A stretch of DNA of 17,291 nucleotides. It comes from Lachnospiraceae bacterium. GTDB lineage: Bacteria > Bacillota > Clostridia > Lachnospirales > Lachnospiraceae. Both the position numbers and the translations under genes were made by a program. Below the pieces are notes generated by a model. That model had not been told where the DNA came from and did not search any database. It saw only the letters and a program-made list of their open reading frames with translations. The stretch is taken from the NCBI GenBank assembly GCA_900757195.1, contig CAAEMZ010000015.1, positions 1-17,291 on the forward strand, written 5' to 3'. This document shows positions 6,664-13,812 of this stretch, one piece after another (positions within the stretch are counted from its first letter, which is position 1; each line of letters starts with the position of its first letter).

Positions 6664-7755
6664 TTATCTTCGGACGCTGTCAATGATACCGCCGCCGACC
6701 ACATAATCTCCGTCATACATGACAAGAGCCTGTCCCGGCGTGATGGCCCGCTGAGGTTCGTCAAATTCACAGATCAGACGTCCGTCTTCTGTCATATAAA
6801 CCACAGCCCCGGCGCCCTGGTGTGCATAACGCACTTTTGCCTGAACCCGGATTTTTTCTCCGGGCTTCGGTTCAGGAATGGACATCCAGTTCACCTGGGA
6901 CGCTTCCAGCGCCGAATCAAAAACATCACTGCCGCTGCCGATCACCACTTCGTTCGTTTCCGGCCGGATCTCTGTAACAAAAACCGGATGGCCCATGGAC
7001 AGATTCAGCCCTTTACGCTGACCGATGGTATAATGGGTAATCCCTTCATGCGTCCCGAGAACCTTTCCGTCTTTATCGACAAAATGACCCTTTGGCAATT
7101 TCTTCCCTGTATAATCATAAAGAAATTTCTGATAATTGCCGTCCGGGATAAAGCAAATGTCCTGGCTGTCCGGTTTCGAAGCGACCAAAAGTCCCATTTC
7201 TTCCGCCATCTGACGGATTTCATCCTTTGTATAATCGCCCACAGGCATCAGAGTTTTTGAAAGCTGATCCTGAGTGAGATTATAGAGGGCATAGGTCTGA
7301 TCCTTTCTGGACGGCGCTTTTTTCAATGTGTATCTTCCATTCGGAAGCCGGACTACGTTGGCATAGTGTCCCGTGGCAATATAATCGCCGCCGATAGACA
7401 GCGCCCGGTGAAGCAGCGCCTCCCATTTCACATAGCGGTTGCACCGTATACATGGATTCGGCGTTCGGCCCCGAAAATATTCACGGACAAAATCATCCAT
7501 CACCCACGCTTTAAATTCTTTTTTGAAATTCATCACATAATAGGGAATATCCAACTGTTCTGCCACCCGTCGGGCATCATCAACGGCACTCAGCCCACAG
7601 CATCCGCCGTTTTCTTCCTGAACCGCCGTCTCTTCATCCTGCCAGATCTGCATGGTCACACCGATAACATCATACCCCTGCTTTTTTAAAAGCATGGCAG
7701 CCACCGATGAATCCACACCGCCGGACATTCCGACAATCACTTTTTTATTTATCAT
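6664..7755 (-). CDS. mnmA: tRNA-specific 2-thiouridylase MnmA (TrmU)
   Basis: This 363-residue cytoplasmic enzyme (EC 2.8.1.13) makes 2-thiouridine at wobble position 34 of tRNA-Lys, -Glu and -Gln, using ATP and a persulfide sulfur that starts at a cysteine desulfurase. The ATP-binding PP-loop is SGGVDSSV (residues 11-18). C102 in NPCIRCN and C201 in SQDICFIPDG are the catalytic pair. The central tRNA-binding and C-terminal beta-barrel domains complete a normal length. It begins 4 bases after the iscU stop, with a GA-rich site inside the end of iscU, so translation is probably coupled. Co-transcription with a cysteine desulfurase resembles the yrvO-trmU pair of Bacillus subtilis and suggests direct sulfur transfer. 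Confidence 0.96.
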   Translation of the reverse strand: MINKKVIVGMSGGVDSSVAAMLLKKQGYDVIGVTMQIWQDEETAVQEENGGCCGLSAVDDARRVAEQLDIPYYVMNFKKEFKAWVMDDFVREYFRGRTPNPCIRCNRYVKWEALLHRALSIGGDYIATGHYANVVRLPNGRYTLKKAPSRKDQTYALYNLTQDQLSKTLMPVGDYTKDEIRQMAEEMGLLVASKPDSQDICFIPDGNYQKFLYDYTGKKLPKGHFVDKDGKVLGTHEGITHYTIGQRKGLNLSMGHPVFVTEIRPETNEVVIGSGSDVFDSALEASQVNWMSIPEPKPGEKIRVQAKVRYAHQGAGAVVYMTEDGRLICEFDEPQRAITPGQALVMYDGDYVVGGGIIDSVRR

Positions 7756-7758
7756 GGA

Positions 7759-8196
7759 TTAATAATCTTCTTCCTCTTCTTCTTCGCTGATATCTGACTT
7801 CGGTTTGGATAAACCTTCAATCTTAATCCCGTTTTTCTCTGCATAATCCCATAAAGCCGCATGAATGGCTTCCTCGGCCAGAAGTGAACAGTGGACTTTC
7901 ACCGGCGGCAGTCCGTCCAGCGCTTCCATAACCGCTTTATTTGTAACCGTCAGCGCTTCATGGATCGTTTTCCCTTTAACAAGCTCTGTCGCCATACTGC
8001 TCGTTGCCACAGCCGCACCGCAGCCGAAAGTTTTAAATTTGACATCCTGAATGACCTGATTCTCGTCAATATCAAAATAAATACGCATAATGTCGCCGCA
8101 TTTTGCATTTCCTACGGTACCTACACCGCTGGCATTTTCAATTTCACCCACATTTCTCGGATTCTGAAAATGATCCATTACTTTTTCACTGTACAT
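7759..8196 (-). CDS. iscU: Fe-S cluster assembly scaffold, IscU/NifU N-terminal type
   Basis: This 145-residue scaffold protein is where nascent [2Fe-2S] clusters are built from sulfur supplied by the cysteine desulfurase. The ligand set of the family is complete: C33 and D35 in AKCGD, C59 in FGCGAAVATSS, and H102-C103 in VHCSLLAEEA. It has only the NifU N-terminal domain; the ferredoxin-like and C-terminal NifU domains are absent. The C-terminus ends in an acidic tail (seven glutamates and an aspartate after SDIS). The start at 8196 is preceded by AGGAGG. It lies between iscS and mnmA in the same operon. The symbol follows family usage; nifU or iscU would both be defensible. Confidence 0.95.
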   Translation of the reverse strand: MYSEKVMDHFQNPRNVGEIENASGVGTVGNAKCGDIMRIYFDIDENQVIQDVKFKTFGCGAAVATSSMATELVKGKTIHEALTVTNKAVMEALDGLPPVKVHCSLLAEEAIHAALWDYAEKNGIKIEGLSKPKSDISEEEEEEDY

Positions 8197-8217
8197 ATGA
8201 ATTCCTCCTGTTTTCTG

Positions 8218-9402
8218 TTAATTCTTCTTTATAAAATCTTCGTATAACGGAGACATGGATCTGAGCCGTTCCACAATCCCTTTAACCTTTTCAACCACAT
8301 AGTCCATTTCTTCTTTTGTATTGTCCTCGCCCAATGTGAGACGCAGTGAACCGTGAGCAATCTCATGAGGAAGTCCGATAGCAAGCAGTACATGGGACGG
8401 ATCCAGAGAACCGGATGTACATGCGGAACCGCTGGAGCCGCAGATTCCCGCCATATCCAGCATAATCAGAAGGGATTCGCCCTCGATGAACTGGAAACTG
8501 AAATTGGCATTGTTCGGCAGACGTTTCTCAGAATCTCCGTTCAGCCGTGTATAAGGAATCTCTTTAAGAATACGTCCGATTAAATAATCTCTCAGTTCCG
8601 TTTCTTTTTTTATCCGTTCATCCATAGTTCTGACAGCAATTTCAACAGCCTTTCCAAGTCCTACAATACCCGGCACATTTTCCGTGCCCGCCCGGCGTTT
8701 CCGCTCCTGAGCACCGCCATGAATAAACGAACGGATCTTCACCCCTTTGCGGATATATAAAAATCCGATGCCCTTCGGCCCGTTCAGTTTATGGCCGCTG
8801 CCGCTGAGCATATCAATATTCATCGCATCCACATCGATTGGAATCTGTCCAAAGGCCTGGACCGCATCCGTATGGAATAAAATTCCATGTTCATGGGCGA
8901 TCGCGCCAATTTCTTTCACCGGCTGAATCGTTCCGATTTCGTTATTTGCAAACATCACTGTGATCAGGATCGTCGTCGGACGAATCGCTTTCTTTAATTC
9001 ATCCAGTTTGAGAATTCCGTGTTCGTCCACATCCACATAGGTCACTTCAAATCCCCGTTCCTTTTCCAGATATTCACAGGTATGCAAAATGGCATGATGT
9101 TCGATCTTTGATGTGATAATATGATTTCCCTTGTTTTTAAAAGCTTCTGCCGTAGCCACCAGCGCCCAGTTATCCGCTTCCGAACCGCCTGCCGTAAAAT
9201 AAATGTTCTGGGCATCTGTCCCCAGAGCTTTGCCGATAATTTCCCGGCTTTCTGTAACAATCTGTTTATTTTTAGAACCCAGCTCATAAATGCTGGAAGG
9301 ATTTCCATAATTCTCGGTAAAATACGGAAGCATTGCCTCCAAAACTTCCGGTCGTGTCGCGGTCGTTGCCGCATGATCCAGATAAATGACTTTCTTATCC
9401 AT
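8218..9402 (-). CDS. iscS: cysteine desulfurase (IscS/NifS type)
   Basis: This 394-residue PLP-dependent enzyme (EC 2.8.1.7) removes sulfur from L-cysteine, leaving alanine and an enzyme persulfide. It starts YLDHAATT. H103/H104 stack near the cofactor. K205 in SGSGHKLNGPKG is the PLP lysine. The mobile catalytic cysteine is C328 in SGSACTSGS, of the long-loop group I (IscS/NifS) kind rather than the SufS kind. A GGAG site precedes the ATG at 9402. It follows iscR by 27 bp and precedes iscU by 21 bp. Its sulfur likely feeds both IscU and MnmA. Confidence 0.96.
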   Translation of the reverse strand: MDKKVIYLDHAATTATRPEVLEAMLPYFTENYGNPSSIYELGSKNKQIVTESREIIGKALGTDAQNIYFTAGGSEADNWALVATAEAFKNKGNHIITSKIEHHAILHTCEYLEKERGFEVTYVDVDEHGILKLDELKKAIRPTTILITVMFANNEIGTIQPVKEIGAIAHEHGILFHTDAVQAFGQIPIDVDAMNIDMLSGSGHKLNGPKGIGFLYIRKGVKIRSFIHGGAQERKRRAGTENVPGIVGLGKAVEIAVRTMDERIKKETELRDYLIGRILKEIPYTRLNGDSEKRLPNNANFSFQFIEGESLLIMLDMAGICGSSGSACTSGSLDPSHVLLAIGLPHEIAHGSLRLTLGEDNTKEEMDYVVEKVKGIVERLRSMSPLYEDFIKKN

Positions 9403-9429
9403 TTTTATCGCTCCATTTCATATCATTAA

Positions 9430-9879
9430 TTATTTTGAACAATAGGCCTCCGGATGATTCTGATCGTCACCGGGATGACTGTTGGCGACAATCTCCTCCA
9501 GAGTCATCGAATCCATCGCCTCATTAATACTATTATTAATACGCTTCCAGACATATTTGGTGACGCAGGAATCAAACTTGGCACACATGTCCTCATTATC
9601 CGGGCAGTTCACAAGAAGCATATCCCCTTCCAGCGCCCGCAATACATCGCCGACAGAAATTTCTCCCGCAGGCTTCGCCAGCCGGTATCCACCGTTCGTT
9701 CCACGGCTGCTGCTGACAAGTCCCGCTTTTTTCAGTTTTGCAAACAACTGCTCCAGATAACTTTCCGACAATCCTTCGCGCAAAGCGATCGAGTTGATCG
9801 AAATCGGCTCATCTGTCGCAAACAGAGCCAGATCTACGGCTGCTCTCAGGCCATACCGGCCCTTTGTTGAAAGTTTCAT
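9430..9879 (-). CDS. iscR: Rrf2 family transcriptional regulator, IscR-like
   Basis: This 149-residue DNA-binding protein has the Rrf2 winged helix-turn-helix at its N-terminus (MKLSTKGRYGLRA, then LSESYLEQLFAKLKKAGLV and RGTNGGYRLA). Three cysteines follow, C92, C99 and C105, closely matching the Fe-S ligands of Escherichia coli IscR, though with one extra residue between the first two. This favours an Fe-S sensing IscR role over the cluster-free CymR of Bacillus, which heads a similar yrvO-trmU operon. GGAGGG precedes the ATG. First gene of the iscR-iscS-iscU-mnmA-DUF975 operon. A palindrome between its promoter and start suggests autoregulation. Confidence 0.9.
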   Translation of the reverse strand: MKLSTKGRYGLRAAVDLALFATDEPISINSIALREGLSESYLEQLFAKLKKAGLVSSSRGTNGGYRLAKPAGEISVGDVLRALEGDMLLVNCPDNEDMCAKFDSCVTKYVWKRINNSINEAMDSMTLEEIVANSHPGDDQNHPEAYCSK

Positions 9880-9896
9880 CTACTCCCTCCAAACAT

Positions 9897-9917
9897 ATCC
9901 GAGTAAAACGCTCGGAT
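9897..9917 (-). promoter_or_regulatory. palindromic operator, probably for the IscR-like protein
   Basis: A perfect inverted repeat ATCCGAG-N7-CTCGGAT spans 9897-9917. It lies just downstream of the predicted -10 box and just upstream of the iscR ribosome-binding site, so a bound dimer would block the operon promoter. Rrf2 proteins bind palindromes of about this size. That this one is the IscR site is inferred from position alone. Confidence 0.6.
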
Positions 9918-9927
9918 TTATGTTCTC

Positions 9928-9956
9928 AGAATACCATTTCCGAACCGGACTGTCAA
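9928..9956 (-). promoter_or_regulatory. promoter of the iscR-iscS-iscU-mnmA operon
   Basis: On the minus strand a perfect TTGACA (9956-9951), a 17-bp spacer and TATTCT (9933-9928) with an extended TGG just before it form a sigma-A promoter. It begins 7 bp past the ligA stop codon, with no terminator in between, so read-through from ligA is also possible. Confidence 0.68.
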
Positions 9957-9963
9957 TATCCTT

Positions 9964-11919
9964 TTATCCGAGAAGTTCCAAAAATTTTTCTTCGGTGATA
10001 ATTGGGATTCCCAGCTCCCGGGCCTTTTTATTTTTCGAGGATGCGGACTCCGAATCGTTATTTATCAGGTAGCTGGTTTTCGAGGATACAGACCCCGCCA
10101 CCTTTCCGCCTCTGGCTTCAATGACTGCCTTTACTTCATTCCGGTTGGCAAAGTGGTGGACGCTTCCCGTAATTACAAAGGTCATATTTTCAAAAATTCG
10201 GGCCTCCCCGGAAATTTCTTCTTTTTCAAGGACAACTTCCGCCATCAGTCTCTCTACCTGCTGTCGTTTCGCCCCGTCTCTGAAAAAGCATTCCACATTG
10301 CGGGCGATCACCGGACCAATTCCTTCAATCGTAGCAATTTCTTCTGCAGGCGCCGCCATCAGCGCTTCCATATTGTCTTTAAAATAGCGGCAGAGAAGCT
10401 TTGCATTGGACAGGCCGACATTGGCAATGCCAAGACTGTAAACAAACCGGGCCATCGGTATTTTTCGTGATTTTTCCACAGCCTGAATCAGATTATTGTA
10501 AGATTTTTCTCCCATGCCTTCCATCGCTATGATCGCATCTTTGTGATTTTCCAGATGAAAAAGATCTTCAAGACAGCTCACAAATCCCTTCTGGACAAAT
10601 TTTTCCAGGGTTGCTTCGGAGAGGCCTTCGATATTAAAAGCATCCCGGGATACAAACAGAGACAATCCTTTAATATGTTTGGCTTCGCAGTCCGGGTTTG
10701 GACAGATCAGGACTTTCACATCATTTTCTTTTGAAATTTTTGTCGGCTGATGACAGACCGGACATTCGGACGGAATTTCCAGAGTGCCGCTGCGGGTCAG
10801 ATTCTCGCTGATCTGCGGGATAATCATATTCGCCTTATACACCATCAGTTCATCTCCAAGTCCGAGGGCCAGACTTTCTACGATACTCACATTGTGAATA
10901 CTCGCCCGGGACACCGTGGTCCCCTCTAACTGAACCGGCTCAAAAATCGCTACCGGATTAATCAGTCCGGTCCGGGATGCACTCCATTCCACCTCAAGCA
11001 GACGGGTTTTTTCGGTTTCATCCGCCCATTTAAAGGCAATCGAATCTCTCGGGAATTTCGCCGTCGTGCCAAGGGAACGGCTGTAGGCAATATCATCCAA
11101 TGTCAGCACCAGACCATCGGAAGGCAGATCGTTTTTCGTCACCTGCTCTCCAAACCAATGGACTTCCGATGCCATCGTATCCCCATCAACGACTTTATAT
11201 TCAACCACATCAAACCCAAGATGTCTCAGCCATTCCATCTGTATCCGGCGGGAATTTTCAAAGTCCACATTTTCCGCTTTAACCACTGTAAATCCATAAA
11301 ACCGGACATTTCTTTTGGCTGTAATTTCGTTATTCAACTGACGCACGGAGCCGCTGCAGAGATTTCTCGGATTTTTATACCGGGCATCCACATCTTCAAT
11401 GCCCGCATTTAATTTTTCAAAATCCGAATACCGGATAATGGCTTCCCCGCGGAGGATCAGCTCGCCGTCATAAGGAATTTTATGAGGTACATTTTTAAAG
11501 ACCCGGGCATTATTCGTAATAACCTCTCCAGTCACTCCGTTTCCACGGGTTACCGCTTTAAACAGTTCCCCGTTCCGGTAAGTCAGAACAATTGTCAGTC
11601 CGTCCAGTTTCCAGGAAAGCAGGCCTTTGTGGGTTCCGATCCACGCTTTCAGTGTTTCCGTATCCTTCGTTTTATCCAGAGACAGCATCGGCGTTTCATG
11701 ATTTTCCTTTGGCAGATCACTCAGCACCTCATAACCGACATGCACCGTCGGGCTGTCGGACATCACGGTGCCGGTCTCTTTTTCCAGTTGAACCAGTTTA
11801 TCATAAAGAGCGTCATAGTCGTAATTGCTCATGATCTCCCGGGCTTCCTGATAATAAGTTCTGGACGCCTCATTTAACTGATCGATCAGTCGGCGCATTT
11901 CTTTCACGGCATCACTCAT
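9964..11919 (-). CDS. ligA: NAD-dependent DNA ligase LigA
   Basis: This 651-residue cytoplasmic ligase (EC 6.5.1.2) seals nicks in replication and repair using NAD+. Domain order is standard: an N-terminal Ia domain (YYQEA, YDYDALYDKL), the nucleotidyltransferase with adenylated lysine K104 in SWKLDGL, an OB fold, a four-cysteine zinc finger (CPVC then CPNPDC), helix-hairpin-helix repeats (IEGLSEATLEKF, MGEKSYNN, IEGIGPVIA) and a C-terminal BRCT domain from about residue 573. Length is slightly below the usual 670. One oddity: the usual TRGDGxxGEDVT stretch reads TRGNGVTGEVIT, losing two conserved acidic residues. GGGAGG (11933-11928) lies 8 bases before the ATG. The start overlaps the upstream pseudouridine synthase by 8 bp, implying coupled translation. 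Confidence 0.94.
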   Translation of the reverse strand: MSDAVKEMRRLIDQLNEASRTYYQEAREIMSNYDYDALYDKLVQLEKETGTVMSDSPTVHVGYEVLSDLPKENHETPMLSLDKTKDTETLKAWIGTHKGLLSWKLDGLTIVLTYRNGELFKAVTRGNGVTGEVITNNARVFKNVPHKIPYDGELILRGEAIIRYSDFEKLNAGIEDVDARYKNPRNLCSGSVRQLNNEITAKRNVRFYGFTVVKAENVDFENSRRIQMEWLRHLGFDVVEYKVVDGDTMASEVHWFGEQVTKNDLPSDGLVLTLDDIAYSRSLGTTAKFPRDSIAFKWADETEKTRLLEVEWSASRTGLINPVAIFEPVQLEGTTVSRASIHNVSIVESLALGLGDELMVYKANMIIPQISENLTRSGTLEIPSECPVCHQPTKISKENDVKVLICPNPDCEAKHIKGLSLFVSRDAFNIEGLSEATLEKFVQKGFVSCLEDLFHLENHKDAIIAMEGMGEKSYNNLIQAVEKSRKIPMARFVYSLGIANVGLSNAKLLCRYFKDNMEALMAAPAEEIATIEGIGPVIARNVECFFRDGAKRQQVERLMAEVVLEKEEISGEARIFENMTFVITGSVHHFANRNEVKAVIEARGGKVAGSVSSKTSYLINNDSESASSKNKKARELGIPIITEEKFLELLG

Positions 11920-12619
11920 GGGACATACCTCCCTTTAATTCCTTTAACTCTCTGCCCGTAACTTCCCGCCACTGTCCTTCCGGAAGGTCACCCAGCAAAA
12001 TATTCATAATCCGTATACGTTTTAATGTAACCACACGAAAATCAAAATATGCGCACATCCGCCGTATCTGGCGGTTCAGCCCCTGGGTCAGAATAATGCG
12101 GAAGGTATAGGCATCCACCTTTTTCACCTTGCATGGACGGGTTTTTACACCGAGCTCTTCCAGAAAAACGCCCTGGCTCATCCCCCGTATAAAGTCCGCC
12201 GTAATCCGCCGGGACACCCGGACTTCATATTCTTTTTCATGATAATTCCGCGCCTTTAAAATCTCATTCATCAGTTCCCCGTCATTTGTCAAAAGAATCA
12301 GGCCTGTGGAATCCTTATCCAGACGTCCAACCGGATACACCCGTTCCGGGTAATTCAGATAATCGACGATATTATCCTTCTCCTTGCTCGAGCAGACAAT
12401 CCCCTTCGGCTTGTTCATCGCCAGAAGGACTTTTTTCGTATTCTCCCGGCCTACCGGCTGTCCGTCAAACATAATCTCTTCCGTTCCGTCAACCTTTTCG
12501 CCCATGTCCGCCGCATGACCGTTCACATAAACCTTTCCCGCTTCAATATAGCGGTCTGCCTCCCGCCGTGAGCAAACGCCCTGGCTGCTTAAATATTTAT
12601 TTAATCGCATTTTTTCCAT
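11912..12619 (-). CDS. RsuA/RluF family rRNA pseudouridine synthase
   Basis: This 235-residue enzyme isomerises uridine to pseudouridine in ribosomal RNA. An N-terminal S4 RNA-binding domain (MRLNKYLSSQGVCSRREADR, residues 4-23) is followed by the catalytic domain with D101 in VGRLDKDSTGLILLTNDG. The later LTQGLNRQIRRMC is closest to the RluF subgroup (23S U2604 in Escherichia coli), so RluF-like is preferred over RluB or RsuA, but the site is not proved. Three ATG codons stand in a row (12625, 12622, 12619). AGGAG (12632-12628) is 2, 5 and 8 bases from them, so the third is chosen. It shares an 8-bp overlap with ligA and follows a hairpin. Confidence 0.9.
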   Translation of the reverse strand: MEKMRLNKYLSSQGVCSRREADRYIEAGKVYVNGHAADMGEKVDGTEEIMFDGQPVGRENTKKVLLAMNKPKGIVCSSKEKDNIVDYLNYPERVYPVGRLDKDSTGLILLTNDGELMNEILKARNYHEKEYEVRVSRRITADFIRGMSQGVFLEELGVKTRPCKVKKVDAYTFRIILTQGLNRQIRRMCAYFDFRVVTLKRIRIMNILLGDLPEGQWREVTGRELKELKGGMSHE

Positions 12620-12641
12620 CATCATTTCTCCTCAATCCAAC

Positions 12642-12678
12642 AAAAGGTTTCTATCCCCTCTGGTAATAGAAACCTTTT
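12642..12678 (-). terminator. hairpin terminator between the anchored protein gene and the pseudouridine synthase
   Basis: A perfect 13-bp stem (AAAAGGTTTCTAT at 12642-12654, ATAGAAACCTTTT at 12666-12678) has an 11-base loop. On the minus strand it ends CCTTTTGTTGG, a modest T-run. It starts 19 bp past the stop of the upstream gene. The stem is nearly symmetric and could act in either direction. No separate promoter was seen for the pseudouridine synthase, so partial read-through is likely. Confidence 0.7.
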
Positions 12679-12697
12679 AAGTCGTCATTAAATATTA

Positions 12698-13489
12698 TTA
12701 TTCTGCTGCTTCTGTTTCGCCGGCTGTTTCTGTCTCACCTGCCGGTGTTTCGCCGCCTTCAGCGGTTTCAGATTCAGGTGCTCCGGACTCGGAAACCGTT
12801 TCGGCTGTCATATCCGTTTCCGGTACGGAAAGACCGTCAATGAAATTTCTCAGCGCCTCATCCTTGGCACAGGCGGCTTCCTTCTCCTGATAGACCGTTG
12901 CCATCAGGTCCTTAACCTCATCATCCTCATAGAGATTTTCAATATATGCCTTTGTCGCCGCATCATACGCATATGTGGATCCGGTTTTCTCACCCCGGTA
13001 TATGTAATATGCGCCATCTGCGGTACTTTTCACGTAAACCATGGTCAGATTCGGTGCCGGCGTAGGGATATCCCTGATTTTTAAATCGTCATAAATAAAG
13101 ACAAAGTAAGATCCTTCTTCCAGTCCCTTCTTTGTATAGCAGACCGTATTTGAATAACCCTCGATAATCTTGGATGTTGATGAAAGTACATCACTGCTGA
13201 CTTCATCCGTTGTATTATAAATTTTTTTCAGAGCATCCACATCCCCATTGGTCAGTGCCTCCCGGTATCTCTTAATCAAGTCATTGACTTCCGGATATTT
13301 ATCCTTTAACAGACGGTCTTTTGCAATTTCATCCTCGTTAATAACCACGCTCTCCGTTGTACGTGCTGCGGCAGCCTGTTTATCATTTGATTTGTTCTTC
13401 ACAGATAAGACAATGCCTGCGATTGCAGCAGCGATAACGATTACGGAAAGGATAATAACGAGCAGCGTTTTACTACGGTTCGTCTTCAT
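12698..13489 (-). CDS. membrane-anchored extracytoplasmic protein, NTF2-like fold suspected
   Basis: I do not recognise a named family. The 263-residue product has one N-terminal membrane segment (residues 9-30) after a short basic stretch (MKTNRSK). There is no lipobox cysteine, so it is likely a signal-anchored protein facing outwards. Residues 66-215 form a folded domain. The segment VNDLIKRYREALTNGDVDAL and the later beta-rich stretch (YFVFIYDDLKI, MVYVKS, YYIYRGE) resemble NTF2/SnoaL-like domains of Gram-positive surface proteins; this is an impression only. From about residue 225 the tail is low-complexity, rich in E, T, G and A (ETAEGGETPAGETETAGE), highly acidic. AGGAGG lies before the ATG. 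It has its own promoter and a hairpin behind it. Confidence 0.82.
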   Translation of the reverse strand: MKTNRSKTLLVIILSVIVIAAAIAGIVLSVKNKSNDKQAAAARTTESVVINEDEIAKDRLLKDKYPEVNDLIKRYREALTNGDVDALKKIYNTTDEVSSDVLSSTSKIIEGYSNTVCYTKKGLEEGSYFVFIYDDLKIRDIPTPAPNLTMVYVKSTADGAYYIYRGEKTGSTYAYDAATKAYIENLYEDDEVKDLMATVYQEKEAACAKDEALRNFIDGLSVPETDMTAETVSESGAPESETAEGGETPAGETETAGETEAAE

Positions 13490-13515
13490 AGTAATCCTCC
13501 TTTTCAGTTCTTTTT

Positions 13516-13544
13516 ATTTTAACAAAAAAAGCCCCTTTCGTCAA
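13516..13544 (-). promoter_or_regulatory. promoter of the anchored protein gene
   Basis: On the minus strand TTGACG (13544-13539), a 17-bp spacer and TAAAAT (13521-13516) match the sigma-A consensus well, about 27 bases before the start codon at 13489. Confidence 0.7.
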
Positions 13545-13615
13545 CTATATCCGCCTTTTCAGCCGCTTTCCGGCATATTGTACAGTCGTTTTTGCAAATT
13601 TTTTTCAAAAAGTCA

Positions 13616-13644
13616 TTGCAAAACTGTGAAACTTATAGTAGAAT
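13616..13644 (+). promoter_or_regulatory. promoter of tRNA-Arg
   Basis: TTGCAA (13616-13621), a 17-bp spacer and TAGAAT (13639-13644) lie directly before the tRNA, with 7 bases between the -10 box and the mature 5' end. Confidence 0.65.
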
Positions 13645-13651
13645 ACTACTT

Positions 13652-13723
13652 GCACCCGTAGCTCAGTGGATAGAGCACTGGCCTCCGGAGCCAGGTGCGT
13701 GGGTTCAATTCCCGTCGGGTGCA
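13652..13723 (+). tRNA. tRNA-Arg (anticodon CCG)
   Basis: The 72-base sequence folds into a full cloverleaf: acceptor stem GCACCCG with CGGGTGC, D-arm GCTC/GAGC, anticodon stem CTGGC/GCCAG with loop CTCCGGA, a short variable loop and T-loop TTCAATT. The T-stem has two G-U pairs. The anticodon CCG reads the arginine codon CGG. No CCA is encoded; the discriminator base is A. Its 3' end faces the prophage, making it a candidate integration site. Confidence 0.96.
13701..13723 (+). other. candidate prophage attachment core in the tRNA-Arg 3' end
   Basis: Phage genes begin 322 bp past the tRNA and none are found before it, and many tyrosine integrases use the T-arm/acceptor half of tRNA genes as core site. 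The second copy would lie at the other prophage end, outside the window, so this is an inference from layout. Confidence 0.33.
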
Positions 13724-13733
13724 TTTAACTAAG

Positions 13734-13775
13734 AAGTGCCGAAGCCTTTGTTTTCAAGGGTTTCGGCACTTTTCG
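13734..13775 (+). terminator. terminator of tRNA-Arg
   Basis: The arms 13734-13750 and 13755-13771 pair over 17 bp with two G-U pairs and a TTTT loop, and are followed by TTTCGTTTTG. It starts 10 bases after the tRNA. The unusually long, near-symmetric stem may also stop transcription coming from the prophage side. Confidence 0.78.
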
Positions 13776-13790
13776 TTTTGTCTGAAAATG

Positions 13791-13812
13791 AAAAAGGGGC
13801 AGAAAAGGGGCA
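13791..13812. repeat. tandem direct repeat AAAAGGGGCA x2
   Basis: Two copies of AAAAGGGGCA (13792-13801, 13803-13812) form an 11-bp tandem differing only at the first base. They lie 69 bp past the tRNA 3' end in the junction. Closely spaced direct repeats near an attachment core can be integrase arm-type sites, but that is a guess here. Confidence 0.55.

Noticed and set aside
11482..11877. Plus-strand 131-residue frame opposite ligA
   Set aside because: Antisense to the conserved N-terminal ligase domain; no start signal or recognisable motif.
13791..13812. CRISPR or larger repeat array starting with the AAAAGGGGCA pair
   Set aside because: Only two adjacent short copies, with no spacers and no cas genes.
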